Assembly: GCA_001770205.1 (NCBI GenBank)
Contig: MEQL01000008.1
Location: 1 to 57,390 of the forward strand
Reading direction: 5' to 3'
DNA: 57,390 nucleotides
DNA from: Bdellovibrionales bacterium RIFOXYD12_FULL_39_22
GTDB lineage: Bacteria > Bdellovibrionota > Bacteriovoracia > Bacteriovoracales > Bacteriovoracaceae
Both the position numbers and the translations under genes were made by a program. Below, one piece after another: positions 9,264-18,142 of the stretch (the stretch's first letter is position 1; every line of letters starts with the position of its first letter). The notes under the pieces were generated by a model. It had not been told where the DNA came from, did not search any database, and worked only from the letters and a program-made list of their open reading frames with translations.

Positions 9264-9992
9264 GGCCTCTCCTTCTTGCATGCAACCGATAGCAATTCCA
9301 GAGGTAGTTAGTGTTTCTAAGCGAGTTATTATACCATTTTCTAACTCATAAAATACTACCTGATTATTGGCCAAAACCATATTGCCGGCCGACCTTTTCC
9401 AAAGAAGCTCTCCTGATTTTAAAAAATGACTAAGCTTACCTTCCCAATCTTGTGCCCCTTGAAAATCGGAGTCAATTCGCTCGGGCAATCCATCAGCATC
9501 TAATTTAAAAAGATAGACCTGTTTACTGCGCCCACCGCTATCTAATTCCTCCAAGGCCACTTGTAAACGACGATGCTCTCCGTTTGGCAATACAATTTCA
9601 TAATTTTCAAAATCAGAAACGGTAGAAACAATCTGAGTTCGCTCCTGCAAATAACTAACTAGCGAGTCAAAATTGTCTTGAGAAAGGCCATCATCACAAT
9701 AACGATCAACCAAATAATCAACATTCTCCTCGCCTGCTTCTTCTGCTGCGATTGCTTGCTTTTTATTAATTTGATCTCTTTCCTGGCCGGTAACACTTAT
9801 ACTTTTTGATTTCTTGGCATTAACACTATCTTGAATCAAAGCTGTCTTCTGTGTGGTTGTTCGGCCACTTTTACTATCATTTGAGATTGATTGTCTGGAC
9901 GTGTCAGGACTTAAGCTTTTCTGATTTAACCATTTAGAAATAGCAAATGTTGTTATAAGTATGCAAAAAAGAAGAATGTAACGCTTTTTCAT
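9243..9992 (-). CDS. Exported or membrane-anchored protein, unknown function
   Basis: I start this at the ATG at 9992 (249 residues), because it follows an AGAGAGG ribosome site and begins directly with MKKR plus a hydrophobic segment; a start 12 codons further upstream lacks these signs. After the signal or anchor segment (about residues 4-20) comes a polar Ser/Thr/Lys-rich linker, then a compact C-terminal domain (about 90-249). That domain is rich in acidic and aromatic residues and ends in a cysteine-containing tail (GCMQEG..VCNCE). Not recognised as a known family. Confidence 0.7.
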   Translation of the reverse strand: MKKRYILLFCILITTFAISKWLNQKSLSPDTSRQSISNDSKSGRTTTQKTALIQDSVNAKKSKSISVTGQERDQINKKQAIAAEEAGEENVDYLVDRYCDDGLSQDNFDSLVSYLQERTQIVSTVSDFENYEIVLPNGEHRRLQVALEELDSGGRSKQVYLFKLDADGLPERIDSDFQGAQDWEGKLSHFLKSGELLWKRSAGNMVLANNQVVFYELENGIITRLETLTTSGIAIGCMQEGEALVCNCE

Positions 9993-10098
9993 AGAAAACC
10001 TCTCTGCTACGAAAACGAGACAGCTCAAGCGGCATCCTGCCTCAGTTATTATAGTGAGTCAAAGAAAAATCCTACTCTGTACTATTTTCACGGGCAGA

Positions 10099-11124
10099 CT
10101 ATTTAATCGCCTCACGAATTTTGGCGCTAGAATAGTCCATAACCCAAACAATAAAGGCAATTACCATAACGATCAATCCCACCTCATGCCACTTGGCCAA
10201 CCCTTGATACTGCATAAGAAGTGTTCCAATTCCCCCTCCACCGACTAAACCTATTACGGTGGCCATGCGCACGTTAATATCCCACTTATAAATTGTGTAG
10301 GATAAAAATGGTAAAATAATTTGAGGAACAACTCCGTACCAGATAACTTGAATAGGGTGAGCACCGGTAGCAATCATCGCCTCCATAGGGCCTTCGTTGA
10401 TAGTCTCAATCTGCTCTGAGTATAATTTTGCCAAGGAAACAACCGAGTGAACACAAAGTGCCAGCATTCCCGCAAAAGGGCCAATTCCTACCCACACAGA
10501 TAAAACGATGGCCCACACTAATGGTTCAATAGAGCGAGTGACATTTAGAACAAAGCGGGTAACAACATAAAGTAAACGCCAAAAAGCATTTGCTTTCATT
10601 AAATTTCTTGCCGCAAAAAAACTTAGTCCAAAAGCAAATGGCAGAGAAAAAACAGTAGCAATAAAGGCCATATAAATGGTCTCGATAGCGGCAAACATCG
10701 TCTCTTCAAAAATAGAAAAATTAGGTGTGGCCAATGCTATAAAAATTTTGCGTGCCCCCTCTAGTCCACTCTCCGACAAAAACTCGTAAACAGAAACTTG
10801 ACTGTAATGCAATCCGGCCACAAAGGTCAAAGCAATCGCTAGTAGCGATAAAAACTTGTAGGGTGCCTTGATAAATGGTTGTCCAAAGGGTGGATTATAG
10901 ATCCCCATAACTCGCTTACCTACCGAAAATCCCTCCCATCCAAAAAAAACAAGGCCCAATACCGCGCCAATCCCTAATGCCAATAATGGTTCATTCCAAG
11001 AAAAATCAGCATAACGAATATCTTGTAACAATTTTTCATAAACCACTTTATAAGTAACTAAAATAGAATAGGCCCCCAGAGCACAATCAATGAGTATCGC
11101 CTTTATTGTCTTAAAATTTATCAC
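10099..11124 (-). CDS. phnE: Phosphonate-type ABC transporter permease (PhnE-like)
   Basis: A 341-residue integral membrane protein with several transmembrane segments. The cytoplasmic EAA-type coupling loop is seen as EAMIATGAHPIQVIWYGVVP, followed by VRMATVIGLVGGGGIGTLL, typical of PhnE permeases. It is longer than usual for PhnE (commonly about 260-290 residues) because of an N-terminal extension carrying two or three extra hydrophobic segments (roughly residues 5-75). It is the last gene of a PhnD-PhnC-PhnE unit, 18 bp after phnC. No C-P lyase genes are present here, so the imported compound may be phosphonate, phosphite or phosphate ester. Confidence 0.85.
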   Translation of the reverse strand: MINFKTIKAILIDCALGAYSILVTYKVVYEKLLQDIRYADFSWNEPLLALGIGAVLGLVFFGWEGFSVGKRVMGIYNPPFGQPFIKAPYKFLSLLAIALTFVAGLHYSQVSVYEFLSESGLEGARKIFIALATPNFSIFEETMFAAIETIYMAFIATVFSLPFAFGLSFFAARNLMKANAFWRLLYVVTRFVLNVTRSIEPLVWAIVLSVWVGIGPFAGMLALCVHSVVSLAKLYSEQIETINEGPMEAMIATGAHPIQVIWYGVVPQIILPFLSYTIYKWDINVRMATVIGLVGGGGIGTLLMQYQGLAKWHEVGLIVMVIAFIVWVMDYSSAKIREAIK

Positions 11125-11142
11125 CCATCACCTCTTTAAATT

Positions 11143-11907
11143 TTAGTGCACCGAAACTTCTACCGCATCCTCTCCGTAGATAGTTTTAAACCACTCTTCT
11201 GTTATCTGCTCTGGAGTACCGCGAAAAACAATCTCTCCTCCCTTTAGTGCAATAACACGAGTGGCGTATCTTCGCACTAGCGATAAAAAATGGAGATTGC
11301 AGATGACCGTGACGCCCATCTCTTTATTTATTTTTTCTAAATACTGCATAACGGAATTAGAAGTGGCCGGATCAAGACTGGCAACCGGTTCATCGGCCAA
11401 AAGCAATTTGGGCCTTTGCATTAGTGCCCGCGCAATAGAAACTCGCTGCTGTTGGCCCCCTGATAAATTATCAGCCCGCACATCTTCTTTTCCGGCCAGA
11501 TTGACTATCTTTATTTTTTCAATTGCTTCTGTTTGATCCTCTTTCGAAAAGAGGCCCAAAACGGAGCGCATAATTCCCACACGGGCCAAGACACCAGTTA
11601 GCACGTTAACCATAGCACTCTTACGAGGAACTAGATTGAAGTGTTGGAAAATCATACCAATCTGAGAACGTAATTTTCGCAACTCTTTTCCTTTGAGGCC
11701 CGTGACCTCTTGGCCTTCAAAAATTATTTGCCCGCTAGAGGCCGGATGTATTCGATTGATACAACGAAGCAGAGTTGATTTACCAGAACCACTGAGGCCA
11801 ATCACCACTAAAAATTCTCCCTGCGCAACTTCAAAGCTAACATCCTTTAAGGCCTGACAACCGTTGGGATATGTTTTATAGAGCGACTTAACTTCTAAAA
11901 TATTCAT
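11143..11907 (-). CDS. phnC: Phosphonate-type ABC transporter ATPase (PhnC-like)
   Basis: A 254-residue ABC ATPase with Walker A GLSGSGKSTLLR (37-48), Q-loop FQHFNLVPR, signature LSGGQQQRV and Walker B LLADEPVASLDP, all intact. FQHFNLV followed by the LTG..AR segment is characteristic of the PhnC subfamily. It sits between the solute-binding lipoprotein (20 bp upstream) and the permease (18 bp downstream) and should energise the importer from the cytoplasm. Confidence 0.9.
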   Translation of the reverse strand: MNILEVKSLYKTYPNGCQALKDVSFEVAQGEFLVVIGLSGSGKSTLLRCINRIHPASSGQIIFEGQEVTGLKGKELRKLRSQIGMIFQHFNLVPRKSAMVNVLTGVLARVGIMRSVLGLFSKEDQTEAIEKIKIVNLAGKEDVRADNLSGGQQQRVSIARALMQRPKLLLADEPVASLDPATSNSVMQYLEKINKEMGVTVICNLHFLSLVRRYATRVIALKGGEIVFRGTPEQITEEWFKTIYGEDAVEVSVH

Positions 11908-11927
11908 CTCTTTCTAACCTGCTTAAC

Positions 11928-12854
11928 TTATTTTTTCTCTTTCATTAATTCGATTGGATCAATTTTATTAATCTCAACCATTTTGCGAAGTCCATCATAA
12001 TCACTGTCTGTGGCCTTCGCTACCCCTTCTACACTATAAATATTGGAAAAAATTTTCTTACCCTCTTCCGTTTCAATAAATTTAAAAATTGCGGCAATAA
12101 TTCTTTCACTTAACTCTTCTGGTAAATCTTTTCTAAAAACAAAAGGATCGTTTAAAATATCGTCAGTGATCTGCAATATTTTAATCTTTTCAAAGACGTC
12201 AGGAAACTGCGTAACCACTCTGGCCCGGGCATCACGAGGAACACCATCTGCCCCAGGCGGAGAGTAGAAAGTAGCTCCGGCATCAACTTGTTTTTGGTAG
12301 ACCATGGTAACTACGTTATCATGCTTCATCGCAAAAACAGAATTGGCCAGCTTAATGCTGGCCTCATTTAGAATTTTTAGTGGAAAAAGATATCCGGAAG
12401 TAGAAGACGCATCGGTGAAGGCAAAGTTTTTACCATTCAAATCGGCCAGGCCATTAATCCCACTATCCGTACGTACAATTATTTGCCCCTTGTACACTTT
12501 TTCGCCATAGCGAACGACCGTTAGTCGGGCCTTTGCTCCATACTTTTGATTGGCCAATAAATACCCAAAGGAGTTCATTACGGCCACATCAGCGCGCTTT
12601 GAACCAAAGGCCTCCACTACTGCAATATAACTGGCCGGGACCGCTGTCTTAAAAAAAAGTCCAGTCTCTTTTTCCATAAATTTCATAAATTCTTGAGAAT
12701 TAGAAGTTATGGTCTCTGAATCAACTGAGGGCGTAAAATAAAACTTAACAGGATTATCTTTTGTCCCCAACTCCGCCTCCTTCACACAAGAAGCAAAGAT
12801 CAACATTAATGCTGGAAAAAAAATGACTGCGAACTTACTTTTTATAATTTTCAT
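11928..12854 (-). CDS. phnD: PhnD-like phosphonate-binding lipoprotein
   Basis: I choose the ATG at 12854 (308 residues). It has AAGGAA upstream, starts a signal sequence (MKIIKSKF, then a hydrophobic stretch) ending in a lipobox with Cys about residue 23 (IFAS-C), and avoids overlap with the upstream gene, which stops at 12877. The mature part contains the PhnD/phosphate-phosphonate-binding pattern (VEAFGSKRADVAVMNSFGY and DASSTSGYLFP). It delivers substrate to the PhnC/PhnE transporter. A lipid anchor is unusual for solute-binding proteins in Gram-negative bacteria, where they are normally soluble. Confidence 0.85.
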   Translation of the reverse strand: MKIIKSKFAVIFFPALMLIFASCVKEAELGTKDNPVKFYFTPSVDSETITSNSQEFMKFMEKETGLFFKTAVPASYIAVVEAFGSKRADVAVMNSFGYLLANQKYGAKARLTVVRYGEKVYKGQIIVRTDSGINGLADLNGKNFAFTDASSTSGYLFPLKILNEASIKLANSVFAMKHDNVVTMVYQKQVDAGATFYSPPGADGVPRDARARVVTQFPDVFEKIKILQITDDILNDPFVFRKDLPEELSERIIAAIFKFIETEEGKKIFSNIYSVEGVAKATDSDYDGLRKMVEINKIDPIELMKEKK

Positions 12855-12876
12855 AGAACTGATTTCCTTTTTAAAA

Positions 12877-14514
12877 TTATTCGACCTCATCAACATTTAC
12901 TGGAACTACTAGGGTCTGTCCTATACCACCCGATATATCTATAAGATCGTTTGCAAAGGCAGCTGCATTTTCATTTGCTAAAGTATCACCAAACTGAAAT
13001 GGAGCACCTCCATGGTCACAATTTAATGTTGGAGCATATCTTATATTCGAACTATCGGCAGTAAAAATCCCATTCACACTATCAAATGATATAAGTTGCC
13101 TTTGTGCCAATAGTTGCCCCTTCCCAGTTTTATCCTGAACAAAAGCGGCCCCCTGCGGCCCGGCCCAATTACAGTACATTATGTTGATCTCACCTAATGC
13201 CAATTCAGCAGCATCTGGGCCATATCCGTAGTAGGCCTCCCCTTCCAAATTACCCGACACTTCTTCCAAGGAGATATTTAGAGCACGAGTAGCATTATCT
13301 GGCATCCCCGCCTGCCAAGCAAAACGAAATTCTCCCGCACCATTTGAAGGATTTAAATTAAGCAACGCGTAGTTATAATTACCGCCCCAACCGTAGGTAG
13401 ACGCTGCCTTGCTTTCTGTCAAATATGGCACTTGCAAGTAAAGAGCGGGTGCCGTAACTTTTTTGGTAGCATCAACCGTAAAATCGGTAGTGCTAACAAA
13501 AGGATCCGTCTCCTCTCCTGCCCCACAAAAATGTCCACTATTTAATTCTACCCTTAAACTTGTAGCGGCCGTTTTTTCATAAGCAATAGACATTGCCTCC
13601 TTCATTCCCGAAACCTCATTACACCACATCAAGGTGGCCTCGCTGTCAGTGCTTATGGTATAGGAAAATTTCCCACGATAAGTCGAATTATCTTCCGAGG
13701 TGGGAATATGCTTTAGTCGAACAAAAATTGCTTTCCCAGAAGCAGTTCCAACAATAGTTGTCACATAAATCGGATCATCCCCACTATCATTTTCTCGGGC
13801 CACCACCGCAGAAGTAACCACTACTCCCGATTCATTCGCATCAAAAACAGCATTAACTTCCGCCGTTAAATCTATGCTTGCTCCAACTTCTGGCAAGGCA
13901 ATCTCATTAACTCCCGCAATACAAAACATTGAAGCGGTAGTTAGCATCATTGAATCAATTTGCGTGGAAATATTCGTCATTCTCTTATTCAGCTGTGCCG
14001 CCGCACAGGCCTCATTTTTTTCTGCATCTAGCGCGGTCCAAAGTCCAAAATCGCCTGGAGGCAACTCTCCATTCTCGGTACCAGGAGCACTAGTTCCTTC
14101 AATATAATCAGGATGCAACTCATACACAATTGTTGGGCCATAGCAGGAAGCATCATTGGTTCCATAGTTTAAATCCAGTGTAAAATTACAATCAGAAGTA
14201 GATGTTCCCGACAATATATTTTGAAAAACCTCTACTTTTTCTTCATAACTCATATCGGCCGTATCAGTGGCCGAAGGGGCAACTTCTTTTGAAATTACCG
14301 CGCGAATGAACTTCTCCAAAGGCGAAAAAAGTTTACGTGCTTCTGCCGTCGCGGCAGTAGGCGAAGAAATCGCTAAATCCACTGGAAAGCCCACACTGGT
14401 TGTCAAATCATCGTTGACAGGATCATCACCAGTAGAGGCCTTGTCAGAACCACATCCGGACAATAAATTCATTTGCAGGAAAAGAACAAATAGAAATAAA
14501 ACACTAATTTTCAT
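12877..14514 (-). CDS. Large exported lipoprotein, unknown function
   Basis: A 545-residue protein with a lipoprotein signal peptide (hydrophobic core then LLSG-C, Cys about residue 21) and an AAGGAG ribosome site. The mature part is acidic, Ala/Thr/Ser-rich, predicted mainly beta, with scattered cysteine pairs, and shows no motif I recognise. It ends 22 bp before phnD and so could be cotranscribed with the phn genes; a functional link is not evident from sequence. Confidence 0.75.
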   Translation of the reverse strand: MKISVLFLFVLFLQMNLLSGCGSDKASTGDDPVNDDLTTSVGFPVDLAISSPTAATAEARKLFSPLEKFIRAVISKEVAPSATDTADMSYEEKVEVFQNILSGTSTSDCNFTLDLNYGTNDASCYGPTIVYELHPDYIEGTSAPGTENGELPPGDFGLWTALDAEKNEACAAAQLNKRMTNISTQIDSMMLTTASMFCIAGVNEIALPEVGASIDLTAEVNAVFDANESGVVVTSAVVARENDSGDDPIYVTTIVGTASGKAIFVRLKHIPTSEDNSTYRGKFSYTISTDSEATLMWCNEVSGMKEAMSIAYEKTAATSLRVELNSGHFCGAGEETDPFVSTTDFTVDATKKVTAPALYLQVPYLTESKAASTYGWGGNYNYALLNLNPSNGAGEFRFAWQAGMPDNATRALNISLEEVSGNLEGEAYYGYGPDAAELALGEINIMYCNWAGPQGAAFVQDKTGKGQLLAQRQLISFDSVNGIFTADSSNIRYAPTLNCDHGGAPFQFGDTLANENAAAFANDLIDISGGIGQTLVVPVNVDEVE

Positions 14515-14544
14515 TACTACACTCCTTGTATTTGTTGCTTAAAA

Positions 14545-15402
14545 CTATAAAATCCTCTCTCCGCCAACATCGCCTTGGGCCAATATCACGCGATGCTGGT
14601 AGGGAATAATTATATTATTTTCCTTAAATGCCGCCAAAATATCCATGTACATCCTATTGCGGCCATCTAAAAAATTTTCCGTCTCTACCCAAAATGAAAA
14701 TTGAATGTCTACATGATCACTGCTTATGCCATTGATCATAAAAAGCGGCCGTTGCTCATCTAGGCAATCTAGGCTATTTTCGGCCACCGTTAACAACACC
14801 GCTTCCACCTTTTTTAAATCTTCATTTTTGCTTATAGGAATTTTAGCATCAATTCTTCTGATGGGGAAATATGTGTTATTAAAAATTTGCGTTTTCATCA
14901 AATTTTCGTTGGGAATCCTGATCAAAATATTATTAAACGTTCTAATACGAGTGGAAAAAAGATCTATGGAAACAACAATACCATCCACATCATAGACTGA
15001 GATATGGTCTCCAACAGAAAAGGGTTTTTCCGCTAACAAAAAAAGTCCACTTATTAAATTAGATGCGGATGTTTGCGAAGCAAATCCTAATGCTACGGTA
15101 AAAACACCGGCCGCCCCCAAAAGAACCTTTAAATCAATTCCAAATTTTCTAAGCCCATAGATCACCACCACCCCATTAAAAAAATATTTAATCCCTTTCC
15201 TGATTAGGATTTGATGCGCCGATAACTTATTTGACTTAATTACGATATCGAATAGTTTCAAGAGTAGGTTTACGACAAGTAGACCAAAAAAAATAATTAA
15301 AAAACCTTCCAGTAAATTTTGATACCTGCCAGAGTCACTCATAAACGCAAGTAGCTCTTTCCAGACAGTGGATATACTCGATAATTTATCTGCTTCCATC
15401 AT
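14545..15402 (-). CDS. MscS-family mechanosensitive channel
   Basis: A 285-residue membrane protein. It has two N-terminal hydrophobic segments (about 28-50 and 70-88), then the pore-lining TM3 typical of MscS (GAAGVFTVALGFASQTSASNLISG, glycine/alanine-rich) and the beta-domain sequence PFSVGDHISV. The C-terminal domain (about 165-285) matches the MscS vestibule. It should open under membrane tension and release solutes. It is the last of a closely packed set reading DksA-like, CorA, DUF432-like, MscS, with a 12-bp gap to the preceding gene. Confidence 0.92.
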   Translation of the reverse strand: MMEADKLSSISTVWKELLAFMSDSGRYQNLLEGFLIIFFGLLVVNLLLKLFDIVIKSNKLSAHQILIRKGIKYFFNGVVVIYGLRKFGIDLKVLLGAAGVFTVALGFASQTSASNLISGLFLLAEKPFSVGDHISVYDVDGIVVSIDLFSTRIRTFNNILIRIPNENLMKTQIFNNTYFPIRRIDAKIPISKNEDLKKVEAVLLTVAENSLDCLDEQRPLFMINGISSDHVDIQFSFWVETENFLDGRNRMYMDILAAFKENNIIIPYQHRVILAQGDVGGERIL

Positions 15403-15414
15403 AATTTAATCACC

Positions 15415-16218
15415 CTAGCCAATTATCTGCGCCAAAGTTTTTTCAAAAATTCCTTTTTCATGCTTTTTCTGACTGGCCATTACCAATTGCAGTGGCCCAA
15501 AATCTTCATCTTTAGGCCGCTCAAACCAAACATGGATATCTTTGTTTTCTCGATCCTTTTTTATAGTGACATGATCCGTAACAAAAAAATTGTTTTGATT
15601 TTTGTAAAGATTTAAGTAAGGAATGGCCAATTTAACTCGCTCTAATTTTAGAGGCACTCCTGTATTATTAATTATTTTTATTTTTGTCATAAAACGATAA
15701 TGGTACACCAAGACCTCATTAAATTTTAGCTGCCCTTTGGTCTTAGCGGCATAACAAATTTCTCCTGACGTAGGATCATCTCCAAACCAGGTTCCTTTTA
15801 ATCGTACAATGGGTATAGTAAAAATAGTCTTATTTAAATCGCGACAAGTCGCGTGCAACCATAGGCCAGTTGTCACATATAATGTTGAGACATCATGTTC
15901 TAAAACAAAAAATGGTTTTTCTGGCCTTACAATAACTGAACGATTTGGCATGGCCGGGGCAAAAATTATTTTGTTACAACGATTGCGAATTCCATAACGA
16001 ACACTCTCTCCCTCCTCCGGCATAGGCCCAAGGTAGGGAATCTGAGTTTGCACATCTCGATCTTCGTGATCACTAGAGTACTTATAAAGCAGATCAAACT
16101 CTCGCTCAAGAGAACAGACCCACAACTTCAGAGGGCCAATTTTCCAATGAGCACACCCCGCTCCAGAGAGATCGTACTCTTTCCAAATATCAGCATCACT
16201 AAAAATTATATTTTCCAT
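15415..16218 (-). CDS. DUF432-like protein
   Basis: A 267-residue predicted soluble beta-rich protein without signal peptide or membrane segment. Several features recall the DUF432 family, including an N-terminal GPLKLWVCSLEREFDLLYK region and a core around RPEKPFFVLEHDVSTLYVTTGLW. Members of that family are known to me as neighbours of MscS channels, and the same arrangement holds here (12 bp from mscS, 11 bp from corA). The family assignment is from memory of pattern and context, not from a profile search. No catalytic motif is visible; a regulatory or accessory role for the channel or transporter is inferred from position. Confidence 0.5.
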   Translation of the reverse strand: MENIIFSDADIWKEYDLSGAGCAHWKIGPLKLWVCSLEREFDLLYKYSSDHEDRDVQTQIPYLGPMPEEGESVRYGIRNRCNKIIFAPAMPNRSVIVRPEKPFFVLEHDVSTLYVTTGLWLHATCRDLNKTIFTIPIVRLKGTWFGDDPTSGEICYAAKTKGQLKFNEVLVYHYRFMTKIKIINNTGVPLKLERVKLAIPYLNLYKNQNNFFVTDHVTIKKDRENKDIHVWFERPKDEDFGPLQLVMASQKKHEKGIFEKTLAQIIG

Positions 16219-16229
16219 TCTCGCGATAC

Positions 16230-17306
16230 CTAATTTTTATGCCAATATGTGCGCTTTAAATAGATCAGCAGTGAAATCATAGTAGTGATGATTATAAGCC
16301 AGACAATGGGATAACTCCATTTTAAATCCAACTCCGGCATAAATTTAAAATTCATTCCATATACACCAACAATGAAAGTAGGCGGAATAAAAATAGTAGA
16401 AAAAATGGTGAGAAAGGTCATAACCTTATTGGTTCGAAAACCCACATAGCTTGAGTAGATATTTAAAATATCCGACAAGATTTGTCGATAACTGATCACC
16501 GTTTCCGCCAATTGAAAAAGATGGTCATGCACATCTTCAAAATATTTAATATTCTTCTGATCAAGGCCTTCAATTTTCCCTCGCACAATAGTCGAAAGAT
16601 AATCTTTGACTGGTAAGATGGCCTTTTGAATATATAAAAATTCTACTTTTAAACTGTTAATCTCTTCCAGTATATTATCACTAACCTCCCGAGTCACTCT
16701 AGACTGCAGTAGTTCAACACTCCCTCCCAGACGCTCAACAATGTAATAGTAGCTGTCCACTACTGAATCAATCATGGAGTAAAAAAGATAGTCCGCTCCC
16801 ATCTTTCTTATTCTGCCCAAATTTTCATTTATTCGCTTTTTTATGGGATTAAAAACAGCACTCTCACGTTCTATTGCTGATAATACAAAATTTTCTCCTA
16901 AAAAAATGGCCAAATGCTTGGTGCGCAATTCGTTGCTATTTTCTTTGATAAAAGAGAATATTTTGACAATAAAAAAAAGTGCCTGATCCAACTCTTCCAT
17001 CTTAGGATAATGATCAGTATTTAAAACATCTTCCAAGTAAAGATAGTCAATCTTCAAATAACTTTTTATCTCTTCAAAAAGGGCCAAATTATCAAATCCC
17101 TCGATGTGAATCCAATGGACATTTTTAGGCGAAAAATCATTAAAATTGATTTTGGATAGTGAAGATAACTCTTCGACCTGCACGGCCTGTTCAGAATATT
17201 TAGTAAATATAACCTTGGAATTTTTCCCTAACGTTTGATCTAATTTGGCCAAGGCCTCCGGGCCTAGTCTGGCCGAAGCATGCTTGGCCTTAACAAACTT
17301 GGCCAT
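16230..17306 (-). CDS. corA: CorA-family magnesium/cation transporter
   Basis: A 358-residue CorA-like protein. It has a large N-terminal cytoplasmic domain with a long helical region (about 150-285), then two C-terminal transmembrane segments separated by the diagnostic periplasmic loop motif YGMNF (about residue 320) and a basic C-terminus. Family members are pentameric Mg2+ (sometimes Co2+, Ni2+ or Zn2+) channels. It is 23 bp after the DksA-like gene and 11 bp before the DUF432-like gene, so probably part of one transcript. Confidence 0.92.
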   Translation of the reverse strand: MAKFVKAKHASARLGPEALAKLDQTLGKNSKVIFTKYSEQAVQVEELSSLSKINFNDFSPKNVHWIHIEGFDNLALFEEIKSYLKIDYLYLEDVLNTDHYPKMEELDQALFFIVKIFSFIKENSNELRTKHLAIFLGENFVLSAIERESAVFNPIKKRINENLGRIRKMGADYLFYSMIDSVVDSYYYIVERLGGSVELLQSRVTREVSDNILEEINSLKVEFLYIQKAILPVKDYLSTIVRGKIEGLDQKNIKYFEDVHDHLFQLAETVISYRQILSDILNIYSSYVGFRTNKVMTFLTIFSTIFIPPTFIVGVYGMNFKFMPELDLKWSYPIVWLIIITTMISLLIYLKRTYWHKN

Positions 17307-17329
17307 GCACTGCTCCTTTCTGCTGTGAT

Positions 17330-17692
17330 CTACACCTGATTTTTAAAACACTCTTTGCAAAGTTCCTGCTCCGGAGCAAGAAATAACTCTCGATTAGCAA
17401 TCTGCTTTCCGCACTTAGCACACGTCCCATAAGAACCATCCTTAATCCTTCCTAGCGCTCGTTCAATTATTTGTAGGCGCTCATCAATGTTATGCAATTT
17501 TTTTCTTATCGTATTTTCATCTCTCAAAGGCCTTGCATAATCACACCAGTCAGGATTGTATTCAGCGTAGGCCTGATCTAACAAGAATTTCTTCTTTTGC
17601 TCCAACACCGACTGTCTTAATTCAATCAATTGCCTTTTACCTCTCTCGCTCTCAACCTCTCTTGACCGAGCATGCTCCACTATTTTATCCAT
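17330..17692 (-). CDS. DksA/TraR-family C4 zinc-finger protein
   Basis: A 120-residue protein with an N-terminal helical hairpin (about 10-80, charged, coiled-coil-like) and a C-terminal C4 zinc finger (CAKC... CKEC, about residues 92-116). This is the architecture of DksA/TraR/YocK proteins, which bind RNA polymerase through the secondary channel. An AATAGGAGC ribosome site precedes the ATG. It appears to be first in the CorA, DUF432-like, MscS unit and might serve as a transcription regulator of stress genes. Confidence 0.85.
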   Translation of the reverse strand: MDKIVEHARSREVESERGKRQLIELRQSVLEQKKKFLLDQAYAEYNPDWCDYARPLRDENTIRKKLHNIDERLQIIERALGRIKDGSYGTCAKCGKQIANRELFLAPEQELCKECFKNQV

Positions 17693-17886
17693 ATAGTGCT
17701 CCTATTTTGTCTTTTTACTCAATCATAATAATTTACCTAATTATTGCCGTTTATCAAAATTTTTTTTCTGTCATTTACCATCAATCTTGAAAAATAGTTG
17801 AACCCTAGGGATGGTATTTCTCCCAATTATATAATATTATCACTCCAATATTTATAACTTATGCTCAAACGCAAGGAGTCTTATCA

Positions 17887-18123
17887 ATGAAAGGTTTGAT
17901 GATTTTGCTTTTTTTGTTATCATCCATTTCACTATCTTTTTTGACAGTTGCGCAAGAGGAGTTTGATGAAGTTGATTACTCCACTCCTGCGCAAACCGTT
18001 TGTGACAGTAACGGGGAAAATTGTGTACAAGATGCAGCAACTTACGAAACAGATCAGGCAGATCCGGCCGGAATCCCCCCCACCATCAACGTCTATGAAG
18101 ATGGCGACAGCACCGAAGATTAA
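17887..18123 (+). CDS. Small acidic secreted protein
   Basis: A 78-residue protein with a clear Sec signal peptide (MKGL, hydrophobic core, probable cleavage after TVA near residue 22) and a strong ribosome site (AAGGAG, 7 nt spacing). The mature part of roughly 56 residues is very acidic and holds only two cysteines (CDSNGENC), which could form one disulphide. It is isolated between divergent (dksA-like) and convergent (tcdA-like) genes. No family recognised. Confidence 0.65.
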   Translation: MKGLMILLFLLSSISLSFLTVAQEEFDEVDYSTPAQTVCDSNGENCVQDAATYETDQADPAGIPPTINVYEDGDSTED

Positions 18124-18142
18124 TCATATAATGGATGAATTA

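Noticed and set aside
9993..10028. A 12-codon upstream extension of the exported protein gene at 9243-9992.
   Set aside because: It adds a non-signal stretch before MKKR and lacks a ribosome site; the inner start has one.
17798..17835. TTGAAC and TATAAT as a promoter for the small secreted protein.
   Set aside because: The 26-bp spacing is far from 17 bp; TATAAT alone has no good -35 partner.
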